This document shows positions 10,784 to 22,959 of a stretch of 64,000 bases of DNA, in pieces. The notes beneath the pieces are model-generated. The model saw only the letters and a list, made by a program, of their open reading frames with translations, was not told the origin of the DNA and ran no database searches. Where the stretch lies: assembly GCF_018294505.1 (NCBI RefSeq), contig NC_057814.1, forward strand, positions 33,896,768-33,960,767. The letters are read 5' to 3'. The stretch comes from Triticum aestivum (taxonomy: Eukaryota; Streptophyta; Magnoliopsida; Poales; Poaceae). The first letter of the stretch is position 1; each line of letters begins with the position of its first letter. A program made the translations under genes and the position numbers.

Positions 10784-11111
10784 GTACAATTCAAGCTAAT
10801 TTGCTGACAATCTCGCTCACAACCAAGGAGAATTTAGTTCTTGACACAATTAACATTACATGATCTATGCTGTCTATAGTTTATTCATGCTTGCTTCGAA
10901 GTCTTGGTTCATGGAAAGAATTTATAATTTTATCTATGTACTACACATGTAATATAACTTGTACAAGAAGAATAAGAAGCTTGTCAAGTTTTATCTCTGT
11001 ACTAGACATGTAATATACCTTGCAGTAGAAGAGTACTAGACATGTACATTCTAAGGCTGAACCAGCCTTAGATTTACTTGTAGAAGAAGCTTGTCAATTT
11101 CCTATCAATGA

Positions 11112-11451
11112 ATTAATCTGGACAACTAGGAATGATCGCATATTCCAACACATTCAGCCAAGCATATACAGGTGCAGAAAGAAGCTAAAAGAAGAACTCA
11201 AATGGATCATCTACAGAGTCAAGAGGAAGGAATACAGTGGATTTGAGGCTTGGATCAAATCCTTTAGATAACTTGCTATGCTGCTGCTGTATTTGTTGTT
11301 TACTGTCTCTTCTTTCTTTCCTTAGTTTTGTTTGTATCTTCGATGTATAGTTTTTATTTTTTTTATTTTTCAGACCTTATTCTTTGTACTATATTTTTAA
11401 AAAAAATAATAAAAATATGCAGCAGAGTCCTGCTGTTTCCCTCAAAAAAAA
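11112..11451 (+). mobile_element. LINE 3' end (ORF2 C terminus, 3' UTR, poly-A)
   Basis: The plus strand encodes the end of a LINE ORF2: TTRNDRIFQHIQP, then KKLKEELKWIIYRVKRKEY and GFEAWIKSFR, stop at 11269-11271. A T-rich 3' UTR with an AATAAAAATATGCAGCAG stretch and an A run (about 11441-11449) follow. This is a 5'-truncated insertion. No clear target duplication was found. Confidence 0.75.
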
Positions 11452-12290
11452 TTGCCAGGCTGGTCTCACAACTGAGCCAGTTCTACGATGCTCAATATCT
11501 TGTTGCTTTTCCCTCTGAATCCTCGGGTATGAGGCCCAAGCTTTGCTAAATTAGCAATCCTGCATATGCATCCACTTTCAAGTTGCAAATTGAGGCAAGG
11601 ACATTCATTGTCAAACAAACACTACTATGCTGCTAATAACAAAAATTAAATTGCATTAGGATGCATGAACTACTTATTTTCATCTTTGATAAGGAAGTTT
11701 GGAGATATATATTTAAATGTGTCGACCTTTTCCTTCTTTCAGTGAAAAATCATGCATGTGGCCTTCGTGTTATATTACTGTTCCACCTTTCATACACAGA
11801 TAGCCTGTGAACTGAACAAGTCAAGTTTTAAAAGTTCCAACAATTTCTGACCTTAAAATTTTAATGCAGTTTGCTTAGCACTAAATGCCAGAGACTGAAA
11901 ATCATGAGAGGATCTAATGTATCCGTCTGCAGTTTTTACCAGTAGATATGTCGAACTCTACTTGTATTTGTGTTTCCTACCATGATTGGTTACATTCGCT
12001 GATCCCTTTGGTTTACCGAGAAATTCTTGAAACACGGCCATCTAAGTACTTTTACTCATGCATCAAGTGGTCGAATCAAGCATGCTGTCAACAGTAGTGT
12101 GGTAATGGTTCTTTGGTTGATACGATTGTGATTGCACATAATAAATACTGAAGTTCAATACTAGCTCCAAGGTGAGTAGATGAATTACTGATAATGGAGG
12201 TAATTAAGTAGTTAGCTAAAATGATAAGGATTTGATGTATTCAGTCCAGTCATGTGTCTAATTTCCTGAAAGTTGTTAGTCTGTCGGATG
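11452..12290. other. Non-coding stretch with a short exon-like start
   Basis: Directly after the LINE tail, about 11455-11548 has an open frame (RLVSQLSQFYDAQYLVAFPS...) that I do not recognise. The remainder to 12290 shows no gene or repeat end. Confidence 0.3.
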
Positions 12291-12642
12291 CATTTATTTT
12301 CCTAGATGCCCCGAGAAGAGGTAGTAGTGGTGGTGCGGGCGTGCCGTGAGCGAGGTGGGCTCCGGGTGTAGCGGCGGGGGCGGTTGCCCCATCGATGGCC
12401 GCGCGATGCCCCCCGCCGTCGGGCCCACGCCGCCGGACATTGGCGGTGACCGGAGACTATCGCGACGATTGTTGGTCGGTTGCAGAGCTTGCAACACGAG
12501 CTGGTAGCGCTAGCGTTGGCGAGAGAGTGAGGTGTCCCCAGTGCAGTAGGTGGGGGAAAGCTTAAGGCGGCCGGTGCCCGCTGGTCCTCATCGCTGCATG
12601 TCGAGGTCAAGTCTGAGGCTGCGAGCTGACATCCACAGACAT

Positions 12643-13810
12643 CATCGTCGACTGCATCTTCAACCTCCGGACGCCGCTTTCGTACACTACTTTGTCAACC
12701 TCAGCCGTGACCCTTCCTCCCGGTCGCCGTGTTTAATATCCTACTCGTCGGCCGCCGATCTCGAGCACCACTAGCGAAGGTGGATGCCCTGACTGCCGAT
12801 CACCAAGGTGAGCTCCAATTTTTGTTGATGTGCAGTTTGTTGGTCGGACGCCACCTAAGCTATGAAGTTCTACCCAATATGAGTTGTTTGTTGTGAGCTC
12901 TGTAGTGTTGTGTCCTTTAAAGTGGGCATGTTAGGCTTGTTGTAGACAGTGCTATGCTTGTTGCTAGCGATTGATTGCTAGATGTGCTATGATTGTTACA
13001 GACAGTGGGAATGGTAACTACTAACGAATTTTGATTCAGTTGGTTAGTTACTATAAGCAAGAACACGTTATAAGCGTCAAAATGCTAGAGAGAAAAGTTC
13101 AAGAGCCAAGAACAGAATAGGGTCGTTGACTTGGTTAGCCTCTTTGATGTAATAAATTGGTGTTGGTGGGTCCATGTGGCTGGAGAACCCTTTTTCTCCA
13201 AAAGTCGGCAGTGTCGTGCTCATCGTCGTTGACTGCATCTTCAACCTCCAGATGCCGCTTCCGTACACTGCTTTGTCAACCTCAGCCGTGACCCTTCCTC
13301 CCGGTCGCCGTGTTTAATATCCTACTCGTCGGCCGCCGATCTCGAGCACCACGAGCGAAGGTGGATGCCCTAACTGCCGATCACCAAGGTGAGCTCCAAT
13401 TTTGGTTGATGTGCAGTTTGTTGGTCAGACGCCACCTAAGCTGTGAAGTTCTACCCAATATGAACTGTTTGTTGTGAGCTCTGTAGTGTTGTATCCTTTA
13501 AAAGCGGGCATGTTAGGCTTGTTGTAGACAGTGCTATGCTTGTTGCTAGCGATTGATTGCTAGATGTGCTATGATTGTTACAGACAGTGGAAATGGTAAC
13601 TACTAACGAATTTTGATTCAGTTGGTTAGTTACTATAAGCAAGAACACGTTATAAGCGCCAAAATGCTAGAGAGAAAAGTTCAAGAGCCAAGAACAGAAC
13701 AGGGTCGTTGACTTGGTTAGCCTCTTTGATGTAATAAATTGGTGTTGGTGGGTCCATGTGGCTGGAGAACCCTTTTTCTCCAAAGGTCGGCAGTGTTGTG
13801 CTCGTCGTAC
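12643..13810 (+). repeat. Tandem direct duplication, two units of about 582 bp
   Basis: Unit 1 (about 12643-13226) and unit 2 (about 13227-13810) are nearly identical. Each starts CATCGTCG(TT)GACTGCATCTTC and ends CTCCAAAGGTCGGCAGTGT or close to it. Both contain GTGTTTAATATCCTACTCG and AACACGTTATAAGCG. A few substitutions and 1-bp indels separate them. The start codon context and GC-rich beginning look like a small 5' exon, but no protein family is recognisable. Confidence 0.85.
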
Positions 13811-14440
13811 ACGACGGCATGGTGGTGCTCAACTTATGGGAGTAGGTTGGCAACCACCGCCTCTTGGAACATCTAAATAATCACATTTTGCTGATATTTT
13901 TCTTCTGATTGATGATTGATTCAATTTGCACGGAGCAATTCTGGAGGAAATAGTACAAGCTGACTCTAAATCATTTCTTAGCTGGTCAATCATGTAATTA
14001 GAAAGCAAAAATAAGCTACCAAAATGATATAGCTTGATAGAGAAGTTTGGAATATTAACCTCCTGGTTTAGTTACCCAGGCAATGGAGATCCCACACAAT
14101 TTTTTGAACTCCCATGCAGATTATTATGACAAGTTGCTTGGTATCTGACAATCTGCTTGTCCTTCTGCTATGCATTTTCAGAAACTCCGCGGAAAGCTGC
14201 TGCAGATAGGTGTTGTGCTGGTATATTCTTTCTGTAGCCTTTGTTCAGGTAAATCAGACCAAGACTTGGAGACTATAGATAGCCACTCTTTTTTACCAAC
14301 CTTTGTTTTTGTTAATAATGAGTCTGACAATGAAGTGACTACATCTCCATCTTTTCACCTTTGTTTCTACTAAGCTTCTCAAAGGTCCATTCCTGCAATA
14401 TTTTGGAGGACATCTCCCATTACAATCGTTGGGGTTTTCA
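13811..14440. other. Non-coding stretch
   Basis: No supported gene. A short acceptor-like TTTTCAG followed by AAACTCCGCGGAAAGCTGC (about 14180) could be another captured exon, but it is too short to judge. Confidence 0.3.
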
Positions 14441-14462
14441 ATTTATGGGTAAGGCACACGAA

Positions 14463-14537
14463 GCTCCCTTACAAACCCGACAAATCGTACTTCGGAATCA
14501 TCGCATTTTTCTTCATCGGCTTCGTCACATCAAACAC
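14463..14537 (+). pseudogene. Unidentified exon-like segment encoding a hydrophobic helix
   Basis: One frame reads LPYKPDKSYFGIIAFFFIG then FVTSNT and ends at a donor (AACAC|GTAAGC). Codons are GC3-biased (TAC, TTC, ATC, GTC) against an AT-rich background. It resembles a single transmembrane exon of an unidentified gene. There are no flanking exons I can connect. Confidence 0.3.
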
Positions 14538-14599
14538 GTAAGCAAAAGGCAATATATATACTACTGGACCCTGAAGCCCCAAATCATCTTCTGTTTTCT

Positions 14600-16438
14600 A
14601 TGTACTCCCATGATTATTTAGCAAATGCCAAAATAGTGTTGCTTTCATGCGTACATCGTTTCGTTTGGAGTTTTGCCCACTTGATCTGAATATGAGGAAG
14701 GACAAATATCTTGTAGCAGATCAGATTCAGGTCATGTCATGATTCCTTAAGGGCCTCATGACTGGTGGTGTTTCTTTCTTTCAAATGAAAACACCATGGT
14801 GATTCCTATTTTTCATAGTTGTACTAGCAGGATTATCATAACAACTAAGCAAATGCCAAGCTGTAAATTTGAAGATAAAAAATTGAGGCGTGTGATCAGG
14901 TGTCAATACTTAAAGAAAGAGCCTTAATCAGAATGCAAAAATTTAAGCATGTAGAACTTTGATGAAAACATAAATAAGATATTGCTGAGGTAATCTCATG
15001 TTACCTTTGTATTATGTTAGCCTGCTAATTTACTATATCCAAGTCATAATATTGTTGCTATTTTCATGAACTAAGTAATGGTTAATGACACAACTTGATG
15101 AACTAAGTATTGAGAGTATGGGCTGTTGCGGTGGACCGGTGGTAACGACAAGCTCAGAGGGTTTTGCCACTGTGATCATGTTGGTCGTGCTAGCACTCAC
15201 AACGTAGAGTATGCAATATACTTCTGGGACCAGTGACACTTATTCTACTTCCTTAACAGCGGGCAAATTGGTAATTTTTGGTCGATATAGCAAGTTTGAG
15301 AAGACCCAATTTTGTTATACTATGTAAGTTGATACACTTTTTATATGTTCGATTGGTGATATTGGAAATAGCTAAGCTTACTGGTGTGATCCATCTAGGA
15401 AAATCTCACACAATGACATAAACCTATCTCTAGAATGATACAAGGACTGTGAAATAGAAAGGATGTGATGCTACTATGTTCTGGTGGATTGTAAGATGGC
15501 ATTTGAGGATTTACTAAGTATTTAATGATTGGAAACATTACTCTTGGTATGTTTATAGGCGAGGCTGCTGGCGCCTTGCATGGATTTCTTTCTTCTTTCT
15601 TTCCAGCTCCCTGTAACTGTTTTCTTCTACCGCTTCATCAATGAAACTCAGCAATCTGCTGCTTTTTCATCAAGAAAAACTCTTGATATGTTTTATTTTT
15701 CAGGTCTTGCATACTGTTGTCGGGAATATGTTAGCAAAAGTTCAATGATATTTGTTTAAAGCGAGAATTCTTCACCGTGTTTTAACCTTTACATGCCCTA
15801 AAGATAGAAACATCTAATCTTATGACTTTGAATTTGCGCTTCAAGAAAATTTGAATTGACTTGTCCATGATGATTATTTCCAAGTACATCAGTTGATTAA
15901 TTTTTAGTTTCGGTTGGCCACGTATCGCACTTGTGTTGCACCCCATGGAATATGTTACTTTTTACCTTCCAAATTTTCTTCTAACAATGTACTTTATATG
16001 GTTTCTAACAAAATAAAAAGTAACTTAGACTCATATGTCTTGAGTTTGTTTGCTCCGGAGGATTGTGGCATAGATTATAATAACCCTTGGGGAACATATG
16101 TGTACTTTTGTTGTTGGCTGACTATAGATAGAAGAACCTAAAACTTGTATGCAAATCTTTTCCAATTTAATATGACTGCTCCCGTTACTACGCGTTATAT
16201 TTAGATGCATTAGGTTTTTCATTAAGAAATATCCTTACTATTTCTTCATTAAGTTTTGGTGAACTTTTTGTTAGCAAGATGTGCAGGAAAGCTATTTCAT
16301 TCTGGAGCGTCGTTGAGCAAGATATGACATTTGCTTTTTTTGTTACAAAATTCCTATTTTATTTTAAAAACTTTTGCAACTTGAAGATACTAATTGTTGG
16401 AGTTCTCGATCTTCTTGGAGTTTTTTATTTTGGTGTGC
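14600..16438. other. Non-coding stretch
   Basis: AT-rich, with no gene. About 15560-15690 (GCTCCCTGTAACTGTTTTCTTC...TCATCAAGAAAAA) resembles another 5'-truncated LINE 3' tail, with low certainty. Confidence 0.35.
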
Positions 16439-16440
16439 AG

Positions 16441-16534
16441 AGAGACCAAACAAGCACCCATCAAGATTGCCACCAAGGCCAAGATTGCCATCAATATTTC
16501 TTCAAGCGCCACTTACTATTCACCACCGAATTGA
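16441..16534 (+). pseudogene. Unidentified terminal-exon-like segment
   Basis: After an acceptor (GGTGTGCAG) one frame reads ETKQAPIKIATKAKIAINIS then SSATYYSPPN and ends at TGA 16532-16534. Codon use (GCC, ATC, AAG) is coding-like. The product is not recognised. It could be the last exon of the same captured gene as the 10614 segment, but nothing in the sequence proves the link. Confidence 0.3.
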
Positions 16535-17140
16535 TTTGAGTGAACCGAGTATATGCTTCAGTTGGCAGTATTCGAATATGTGATATATTTTTTGTCCATG
16601 TACCAATGATGATTCATTTATAAATATCACTCAAGCAATTGAATCGCCTTAAAAACTGTATATAGCACGATACATTCTTTTGTCACACAATATATTCAGT
16701 TCTTATGTTCAATGCTTTTTACAGCTGGTTTAATGTAGTTTTGTACATAGAGCTATTGGTCCTTCTTTATGATTCATGAGATTGTTGACAAGTGGTAGAG
16801 ACCATCTTCTCCTGAATTTGAAGTCTGCGTTTGCAACTGTGCTCTTTATGTATTTTGTTCTTCCCGATGTTTCGAAGGACAATTTTGGCATTGATATAGT
16901 ATAACATACATTTACAGTTATGGATGCTTGATACTTGGTTCAAGACTTCTTGAGGAAAGATTAGTGCGTCAACTTTTCATCTTTACCTCTCTAATTAAAA
17001 CCATCGTTGATTAACAAGATAAATGTTTATCAGGAAGAGTTTGGAAATGCTGAGTGGAGGAGAAGCAAGGCAGGGGGTTGGCGGGTTCAACTAGGGGTTG
17101 CGGGGGTCATCAGACCAGTATGTTCGCGGGTATGGGACGG

Positions 17141-17416
17141 GCCCACACCAACGTCGGCACTGCAGTGGCGAGCGACAAGGGGCGAAGCTGAGCAGGAGTT
17201 GTTGCCCGTGTCAACCCGCGACCGCTATAGCGCGATGTGGAGGGCCACTCCTCCTTGTCCCCCTCCGCCTCGCGAAGGGCCCACACCAACGTCGGCGCTG
17301 CAGTGGCGAGGGACAAGGGGCGAAGCTGAGCAGGAGTTGTTGCCCGTGTCAACCTGCGACCGCTATAGCGCGATGTGAAGGGCCACTCCTCCTTGTCCCC
17401 CTCCGCCTCGCGAACG
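17141..17416 (+). repeat. Tandem direct duplication, two units of 138 bp, GC-rich
   Basis: GCCCACACCAACGTCGGC starts at 17141 and again at 17279, and the two units differ at only a few positions. Because 138 is a multiple of three, open frames run through both copies. The translations have no domain. Confidence 0.85.
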
Positions 17417-17750
17417 AAGGCATCCCAGTCATCCTCTTTGCCGGATCAGTCACCTCTGGCGCCGTCGGTGTCGACATTGGGACAGAGAGGGGGAAGGGAA
17501 TGGACGTGGAGTGGAGGTGAATCGACGGAGTGCGGATTAAAAGTGAAGTGGAGTTAGGGTTTGCTCCGGGTGGGGATTTTAGTGGGGACAAAGTGGGGTC
17601 GACGCGGGCTAGCATGGGCCAGGCTGATGTGGCGGACGCGGCCTTCCTATATCCGCCCTAGATTTTGGTTAGACATGATGGGTGCGAGACAACCCATGCC
17701 TATAGGGTTGTTATGAGTCATCGGTTTGCGTCAGTTTTTCTGACCGGTTA

Positions 17751-18221
17751 GGGCCTGTTCGGATCACATGTTTGCAAAACAAAGGAACCTAGAGAAGTGG
17801 AGTAATGAAAAAGAAAAGTTGATGCAGAACATAGGATTGAAAAAATAGAGGAAAAGTCCATGAAGTAGTGTTCAGGACGGAGGTAGAAAGCATACAGGAA
17901 AACATCCAGAGTTAACAAACACGGTAGAGTATTTTATTTGGCCACACACTATTGCGTCGTCACCTATCCTCTCATGTGGAATTTTTTATTCACATTCATA
18001 CTGCAATCAGCGATGGTAGCCAGAGCCTTGCCTCGGGCATCCACCAAAAAATGAGGCTGGGGTGGATTTTTCTAATCCTTTGGAATAAGCGTAGGAAAGG
18101 AAGTTTCCCTCTGGAATACTGTTCATAATTCCTGTGTTCCGAACCCAAGCAAAGGGATATATTTCAAAGGAATAGCTTTCCTGTAAAATTCATGTAGAGT
18201 TCCCTTGTACCGAACGGGGCC
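17751..18221. mobile_element. Harbinger-type MITE with TTA target duplications
   Basis: The 471-bp element starts GGGCCTGTTCGG and ends CCGAACGGGGCC, imperfect terminal inverted repeats. It is flanked on both sides by TTA (17748-17750 and 18222-18224), the PIF/Harbinger target. There is no coding sequence, so it was moved by a transposase from elsewhere. Confidence 0.85.
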
Positions 18222-18224
18222 TTA

Positions 18225-18763
18225 GTGACCGGGCTTTTCGACCGAGCGTATAGGGACGGTTTGTGGTGCTCGGATGTAGATGCTCTCTATTGTGGCGTAG
18301 TGGAGGTGGTTGGATCGACGGGTGAAGAAAAAGACAAACATTTAGAGGAAGACCAGCGACAATCGAGCTCGACTAAAACACACATTTCTTTTTAGTTAAT
18401 CGCAAAGGCACTCCCTTCAAATTTCCGTGCATTGTGACCATACGAATACATTTTACTTCTACTATCACTATATTCAAAATAATATTAATTTAGGAAATTG
18501 CCGAGATTTGTCTGGCTATTATTTATTGATGCTCTGGTGGAATGGTAAAGAATTACTTCATCCGGTTTGTACGATGGGTATTCTCTGTTAGACATTTTAA
18601 TCCCTTTGACGTGAAGTATTTGTGCTAACTGCATATATTGCTTGTGCATAATGGGTACGAGTTTAGGAAGATGTTTTTATTATACTTGCTCGAATATCAT
18701 GCCAGTGAAGATAAAAACAATATTTCTGATATTGTGCGAGATTCCTTAAGTGCATCAAATAGT
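18225..18763. other. Non-coding stretch left of the large CACTA
   Basis: No gene seen. It ends with ATCAAATAGT. The last three bases (AGT) are the target duplication of the CACTA element. Confidence 0.5.
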
Positions 18764-19660
18764 CACTACAAGGATCCGGGTCTATTGCAACAAAATCGTT
18801 TGTTGCAATACATGATGTTTCGTGGCGATAAGTACCTACTGCAACGAAACGACATTCGTTGGCAGCCGTTGCGACTGGACACATGGTAATAGGTTATTAC
18901 CACGAAAAAGAAATTGTGGCAATAAAGTGTGCTATTGCAACAACCATGCGGGAAGTTGCCACATGTTTTCCCGTGGCAACACTCACTTGATGCCACAATT
19001 TGATTTGTGGAGATAGCTTTAATGCAACATGTAACAAATTGTGGAGATTGATATCTCGTAGCGATAGACATTTGTGGCAGCAACCTATGCCAACGACGAC
19101 CATTTCGTGGCGCAATACTCTTCCGTGGCAATAGTCAATTGTGGCAACAAACTATGGCAACAATCCTTGTTTTCGTGGCATTAGGCATGTTGCCACGACC
19201 CACTATACTTGTGGCAATAAACTATGGCAACAATCCTTGTTTTCGTGGCATTAGGCATGTTGCCACGACCCACTGCGCTTGTGGCATTAACTTATGGCAA
19301 CAAATATTCAAATCGTCGTAATAGGAAATTGCAACGTACTTGTTTTTATGGTGATAAATAGGTATCACAACAGGTAAAAACTTTGTAGCGAGAAATTATT
19401 GCAACAATTTATACTTTCCGTGGCGATACTCTATTTCAACAAACTTACTTTGGTGGCGCCAAACTGTTATCGCATCATGAAATTTTTTGTGGCACCAAGC
19501 TATTACAACAATATAAAGTGCTCCGTTGCAACATCCTAGTGCAACAAAACAGATAGGCGTAGCGAATGAGATATAACGCAACACTATATCTTTAGTGGTG
19601 CTAGCATGTGGCAACCGAAAGTGGGTTGTGGTAATAGTCTATTGCAACCGTAAAAAAATA
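18764..19660. repeat. Left subterminal repeats of the 13.74-kb CACTA
   Basis: Dozens of short motifs of the type TTGTGGCAATA, GTTGCAACAA and CGTGGCAAC lie in both orientations. They include a 69-bp direct repeat (CTTGTGGCAATAAACTATGG region, copies from about 19137 and 19207). These are the expected binding sites for the element's own DNA-binding protein. Confidence 0.8.
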
Positions 19661-19821
19661 CAGGCTTTCAATTACAATATTCAAAACCATACGTATAATA
19701 TGCAGATTCATAAAATTCATAATTCTCATAGCAAATATCCATCAAATAAAACTCAAATGTAATTTAGCCATCCTAATTAACTTCGAAGACTAAACTGCCC
19801 GTGATCTAGAGTCCAATCCAG

Positions 19822-22800
19822 CTAGTTCTTTGGATCCTGCAATCAAGAAATAAAAAAAAGTTCTAGTTAATTAGTCGAACATAACATACGTCATACAATT
19901 ATCCAGCCCCATTGTTAAAAACTATCGCCAGTTTAGCTGGACTAATATTGTGTCAGCAAGCATGTAACTAAGGGATCAGAACAACAATACAAGTGTAAAT
20001 GTCTAAAGCATAACCACAAGTACATCTACTAAAAGCTTCTTTTTTGAGAAAAAAACATTGGTTTAACTTAACAGTGTCAGGCTGAATCACCCAAAGCACA
20101 GGCAGCCACAAGGGCTGGTACATCGGCCTCCCATTCCAAATAGTGGTTAGGTTCTAACATCCTACCAAGACTAGCAAGCTCATGAGAGTTTGCCGAGCGA
20201 CGACATACATTTATTTCATAATAAGAAAACCATAATTTGAGCGGCTACTTGGTATCCTCAATAACAGCAGCATGGGCTGACAAGTCAACCTTATTGATAT
20301 TAAGTGCTTCCATCAGGAGTTGCGAGTCCGTTTAAAAAACGACTCTCACGACCCCCATATCAGCGGCAAGAGATACTGCATGGGACATTGCAGTGGACTC
20401 ATCAGCGAAGGCATTACACGCATGCTCATGACATCCTGCTCATGCATACAGAATGGTGCCATTGTCCGATCGTACATCTACTAAAAGCTTCTGCTATTGA
20501 TTTAAGTTAAGACTAGATGTATAGTTTCAGTTAAGTTCATGTCCCTAGCTAGCACATATTCCTTTTTCGTTTAAGTTGTGACTCGATGCAGCAACACATG
20601 GTAAAAGAGAAGAAGCAGCTAGCTAACTATGAAGACCAATGACGTATAAAATGCAGGTAAACATGAAGAAAAAGCAAAGGTTGTGACTTACCATTGCTTT
20701 AAACATTCGAGAATGCCTTGTTGCAGCTTGTATGAGCGCATTTGAAGAAATAGCAGTTGGCCTTGAACCTGGAGTCTTATTAGGACTAGATCTCTGTAAA
20801 AGAATATTTTGCAAGTTTGGATTACTATTTTCTTTGTCAACCCTCTTCGTAGGCACCTGCAAATAGAAGTGCACTTTTAGCAATGCAAGTAAGCAACATA
20901 AATCTTACAAGGTCGGAAGCATATGACTGTAATCACCTGTTGGGTTCCCATCTGTTGGCTCAATTCTATAAACTTTGCCATCATGTTTCTTTCAAATTTC
21001 AGTCTTGATGTTCGCTCCTCTTGCAACAATCTTTCCCTTTCAGCACACTCTTCTTTTAACCTCTCCTCAAGTTGTTCTCTCTCAGCACACTCCAAGTTAA
21101 TCCTCTCTTGTGTGTTTGCACGTTCAGCTTGTAGTTGATCTTCTAATTCGTTGACCTGCTGGCTGAGCTGAGAGTTTCGCTCCTGGGTGGCTGCTGTAGC
21201 ACGAGCTTGCTCTTCGATCTAGATACGAAACCTTTCAGAACCAGTTGAAGTTTTGGCCATGTATCCGTACCCACGAGGCTGCGATGACTTGCATTCCAGA
21301 GTGTCTTTGTAAGCGGTCTGGAAAATATTGTTTTTCTGCTCACTTGAAAGTGGACCTTCAGTGTCAGTTTCTTTGATTTTAACCTCTTGAAGTGCTTTGT
21401 CCTAAAAATGGAAGGAACAATTATAGGTGCAGCATCAATATTGACATTATAAAAGATGAAACAAGAATAACACGGTCCAATGCATGAATAATCGCATCTG
21501 ATGATGAAACATGCCGAATGCACATCATTGACTAACTATAGAATAACCAAAAGTCAGTGTACTCACGTAAACTTTCTGGGAATCTGTGTTAGACCATGTT
21601 CCATCGTTCGTGTGGGTGAGTTCCCACAGAGCAATACAATCTGGCTCTTCTCCAGTTTCCAAGTTTCTCTGCAAGTAATATACCAATGAGATGCTTGAGA
21701 CATGACACCATATTTAGCAGCGAGGCATACATATTTAGTTGGACTCATACCTTCTCAAAACTAACTTGCGAGTAAGATTTTAATCCGATTATGTGTTTTG
21801 TCTTCTGTTTCTTGCGGTTATCGGCGTTCTTTTGGCTGCGATCCTATCAATTCATTGAAACCAAATATAACCAGTGAGACTAGCCGTTTCACCTTCACAC
21901 ATAATAGACAAACTGTGATCTTAGAGATAACCTGAAATTTTGAATCAGTGCCAAAGTACTCAATCATCCATTCCCACTCTTCTGGTTGCAAATCTTCCGG
22001 CAGATTAGCCAATCTAGCTGTATCTGTTTTGTATGCCTTGTAAGTGGAGCTTAGAGTTGATCGCCAGCCTCTATATCGCTCTTTCGCAATTTTGAGAACT
22101 TTTTCTTCTGTTTCTGGTGTATCTTCCAAGTCCCATCTGTCCTGTAAAGCATACAACAAGTAAATATACATAAGCAGTGCATTATCGATGGTAAAATAAG
22201 ATAACACATGTGAAAAAGATTGTACGCACTATCATGTCTGCAATAATGAGTCGATGAATGGTAGGGTGAATGTCCGACCACGTCCTCACTCCAATGAGTG
22301 GTAACTTTCTTTTCATTACGACTACCACGTCATCCTTGAACGAACGATAGTTCATTCCTACTGTACCACCCAATTTTTCAGAGAATGTAATATTTAGCTT
22401 TGTAGATCCATTGGCAAAACGCTTCTTAGATGCTTTAAAACCTTTTAGAACACCTCGCCCTTTCTTCTTCTGTCCACCAGCTTCTACAGCCCAAATCATA
22501 CAAGAAAAATTGTATTACTCGGTATTAGATTGTAAGAAATGATGACACAAATGTAAACGAAAGCAAGTACCATCCTGTAGTAGTGCACGGTTGCGGCGAG
22601 CATGGGATGGCCATTCAGCAAGGGAACACATGTCATTAGCAGACACTGGAGTGTTAGATTGTTCTGGAGTTCCTGTAAAAGATTTAGTAGTCTTGAAGGT
22701 TTAGCTATTTAACCCACACCAAGATTTTATGCATTATAGCAAATGCTAAACAATTTACCAGATCTGGGTTGTCCACGTTGGTTTTTGTATGCCGTTATAC

Positions 22801-22959
22801 TTTCCATCCTTGTTAAGATAACAGAGCCTTTCTTTACTGCACACAAAGACAATCATGGGACTTAGCATTAACAAAGCATTGATGTTCTGCACCATTCAGA
22901 TAGGTGACTATGAAGTAAGGATGTTGTGTACCAGGAGCATCCTCCGTAAAATTCATCAT
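19822..22959 (-). pseudogene. TNPA-like Transposase_24 gene, ten exons, one premature stop
   Basis: Exons: 22959-22932, 22836-22759, 22672-22571, 22483-22230, 22141-21932, 21843-21751, 21668-21567, 21401-20937, 20856-20692, 19836-19822. All introns have GT/AG ends and the phases join to 1512 bp, 503 residues plus stop. It starts MMNFTEDAP. Residues about 155-290 carry the plant Ptta/En/Spm transposase domain (DRWDLEDTPETEEK...RYRGWRSTLS, KKQKTKHIIGLKSY, CIALWELTHTNDG). Residues about 351-444 form a Glu-rich coiled coil. The only lesion is TAG at 21219-21221 (residue 350, between ERFRI and IEEQAR), probably from CAG. In related elements such proteins bind subterminal repeats. The ancestral product would have been full length. 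Confidence 0.88.

Noticed and set aside
15555..15690. Second LINE 3' tail
   Set aside because: The 3' UTR-like wording is suggestive, but there is no ORF2 end and no proper poly-A tail. It was left as a note only.
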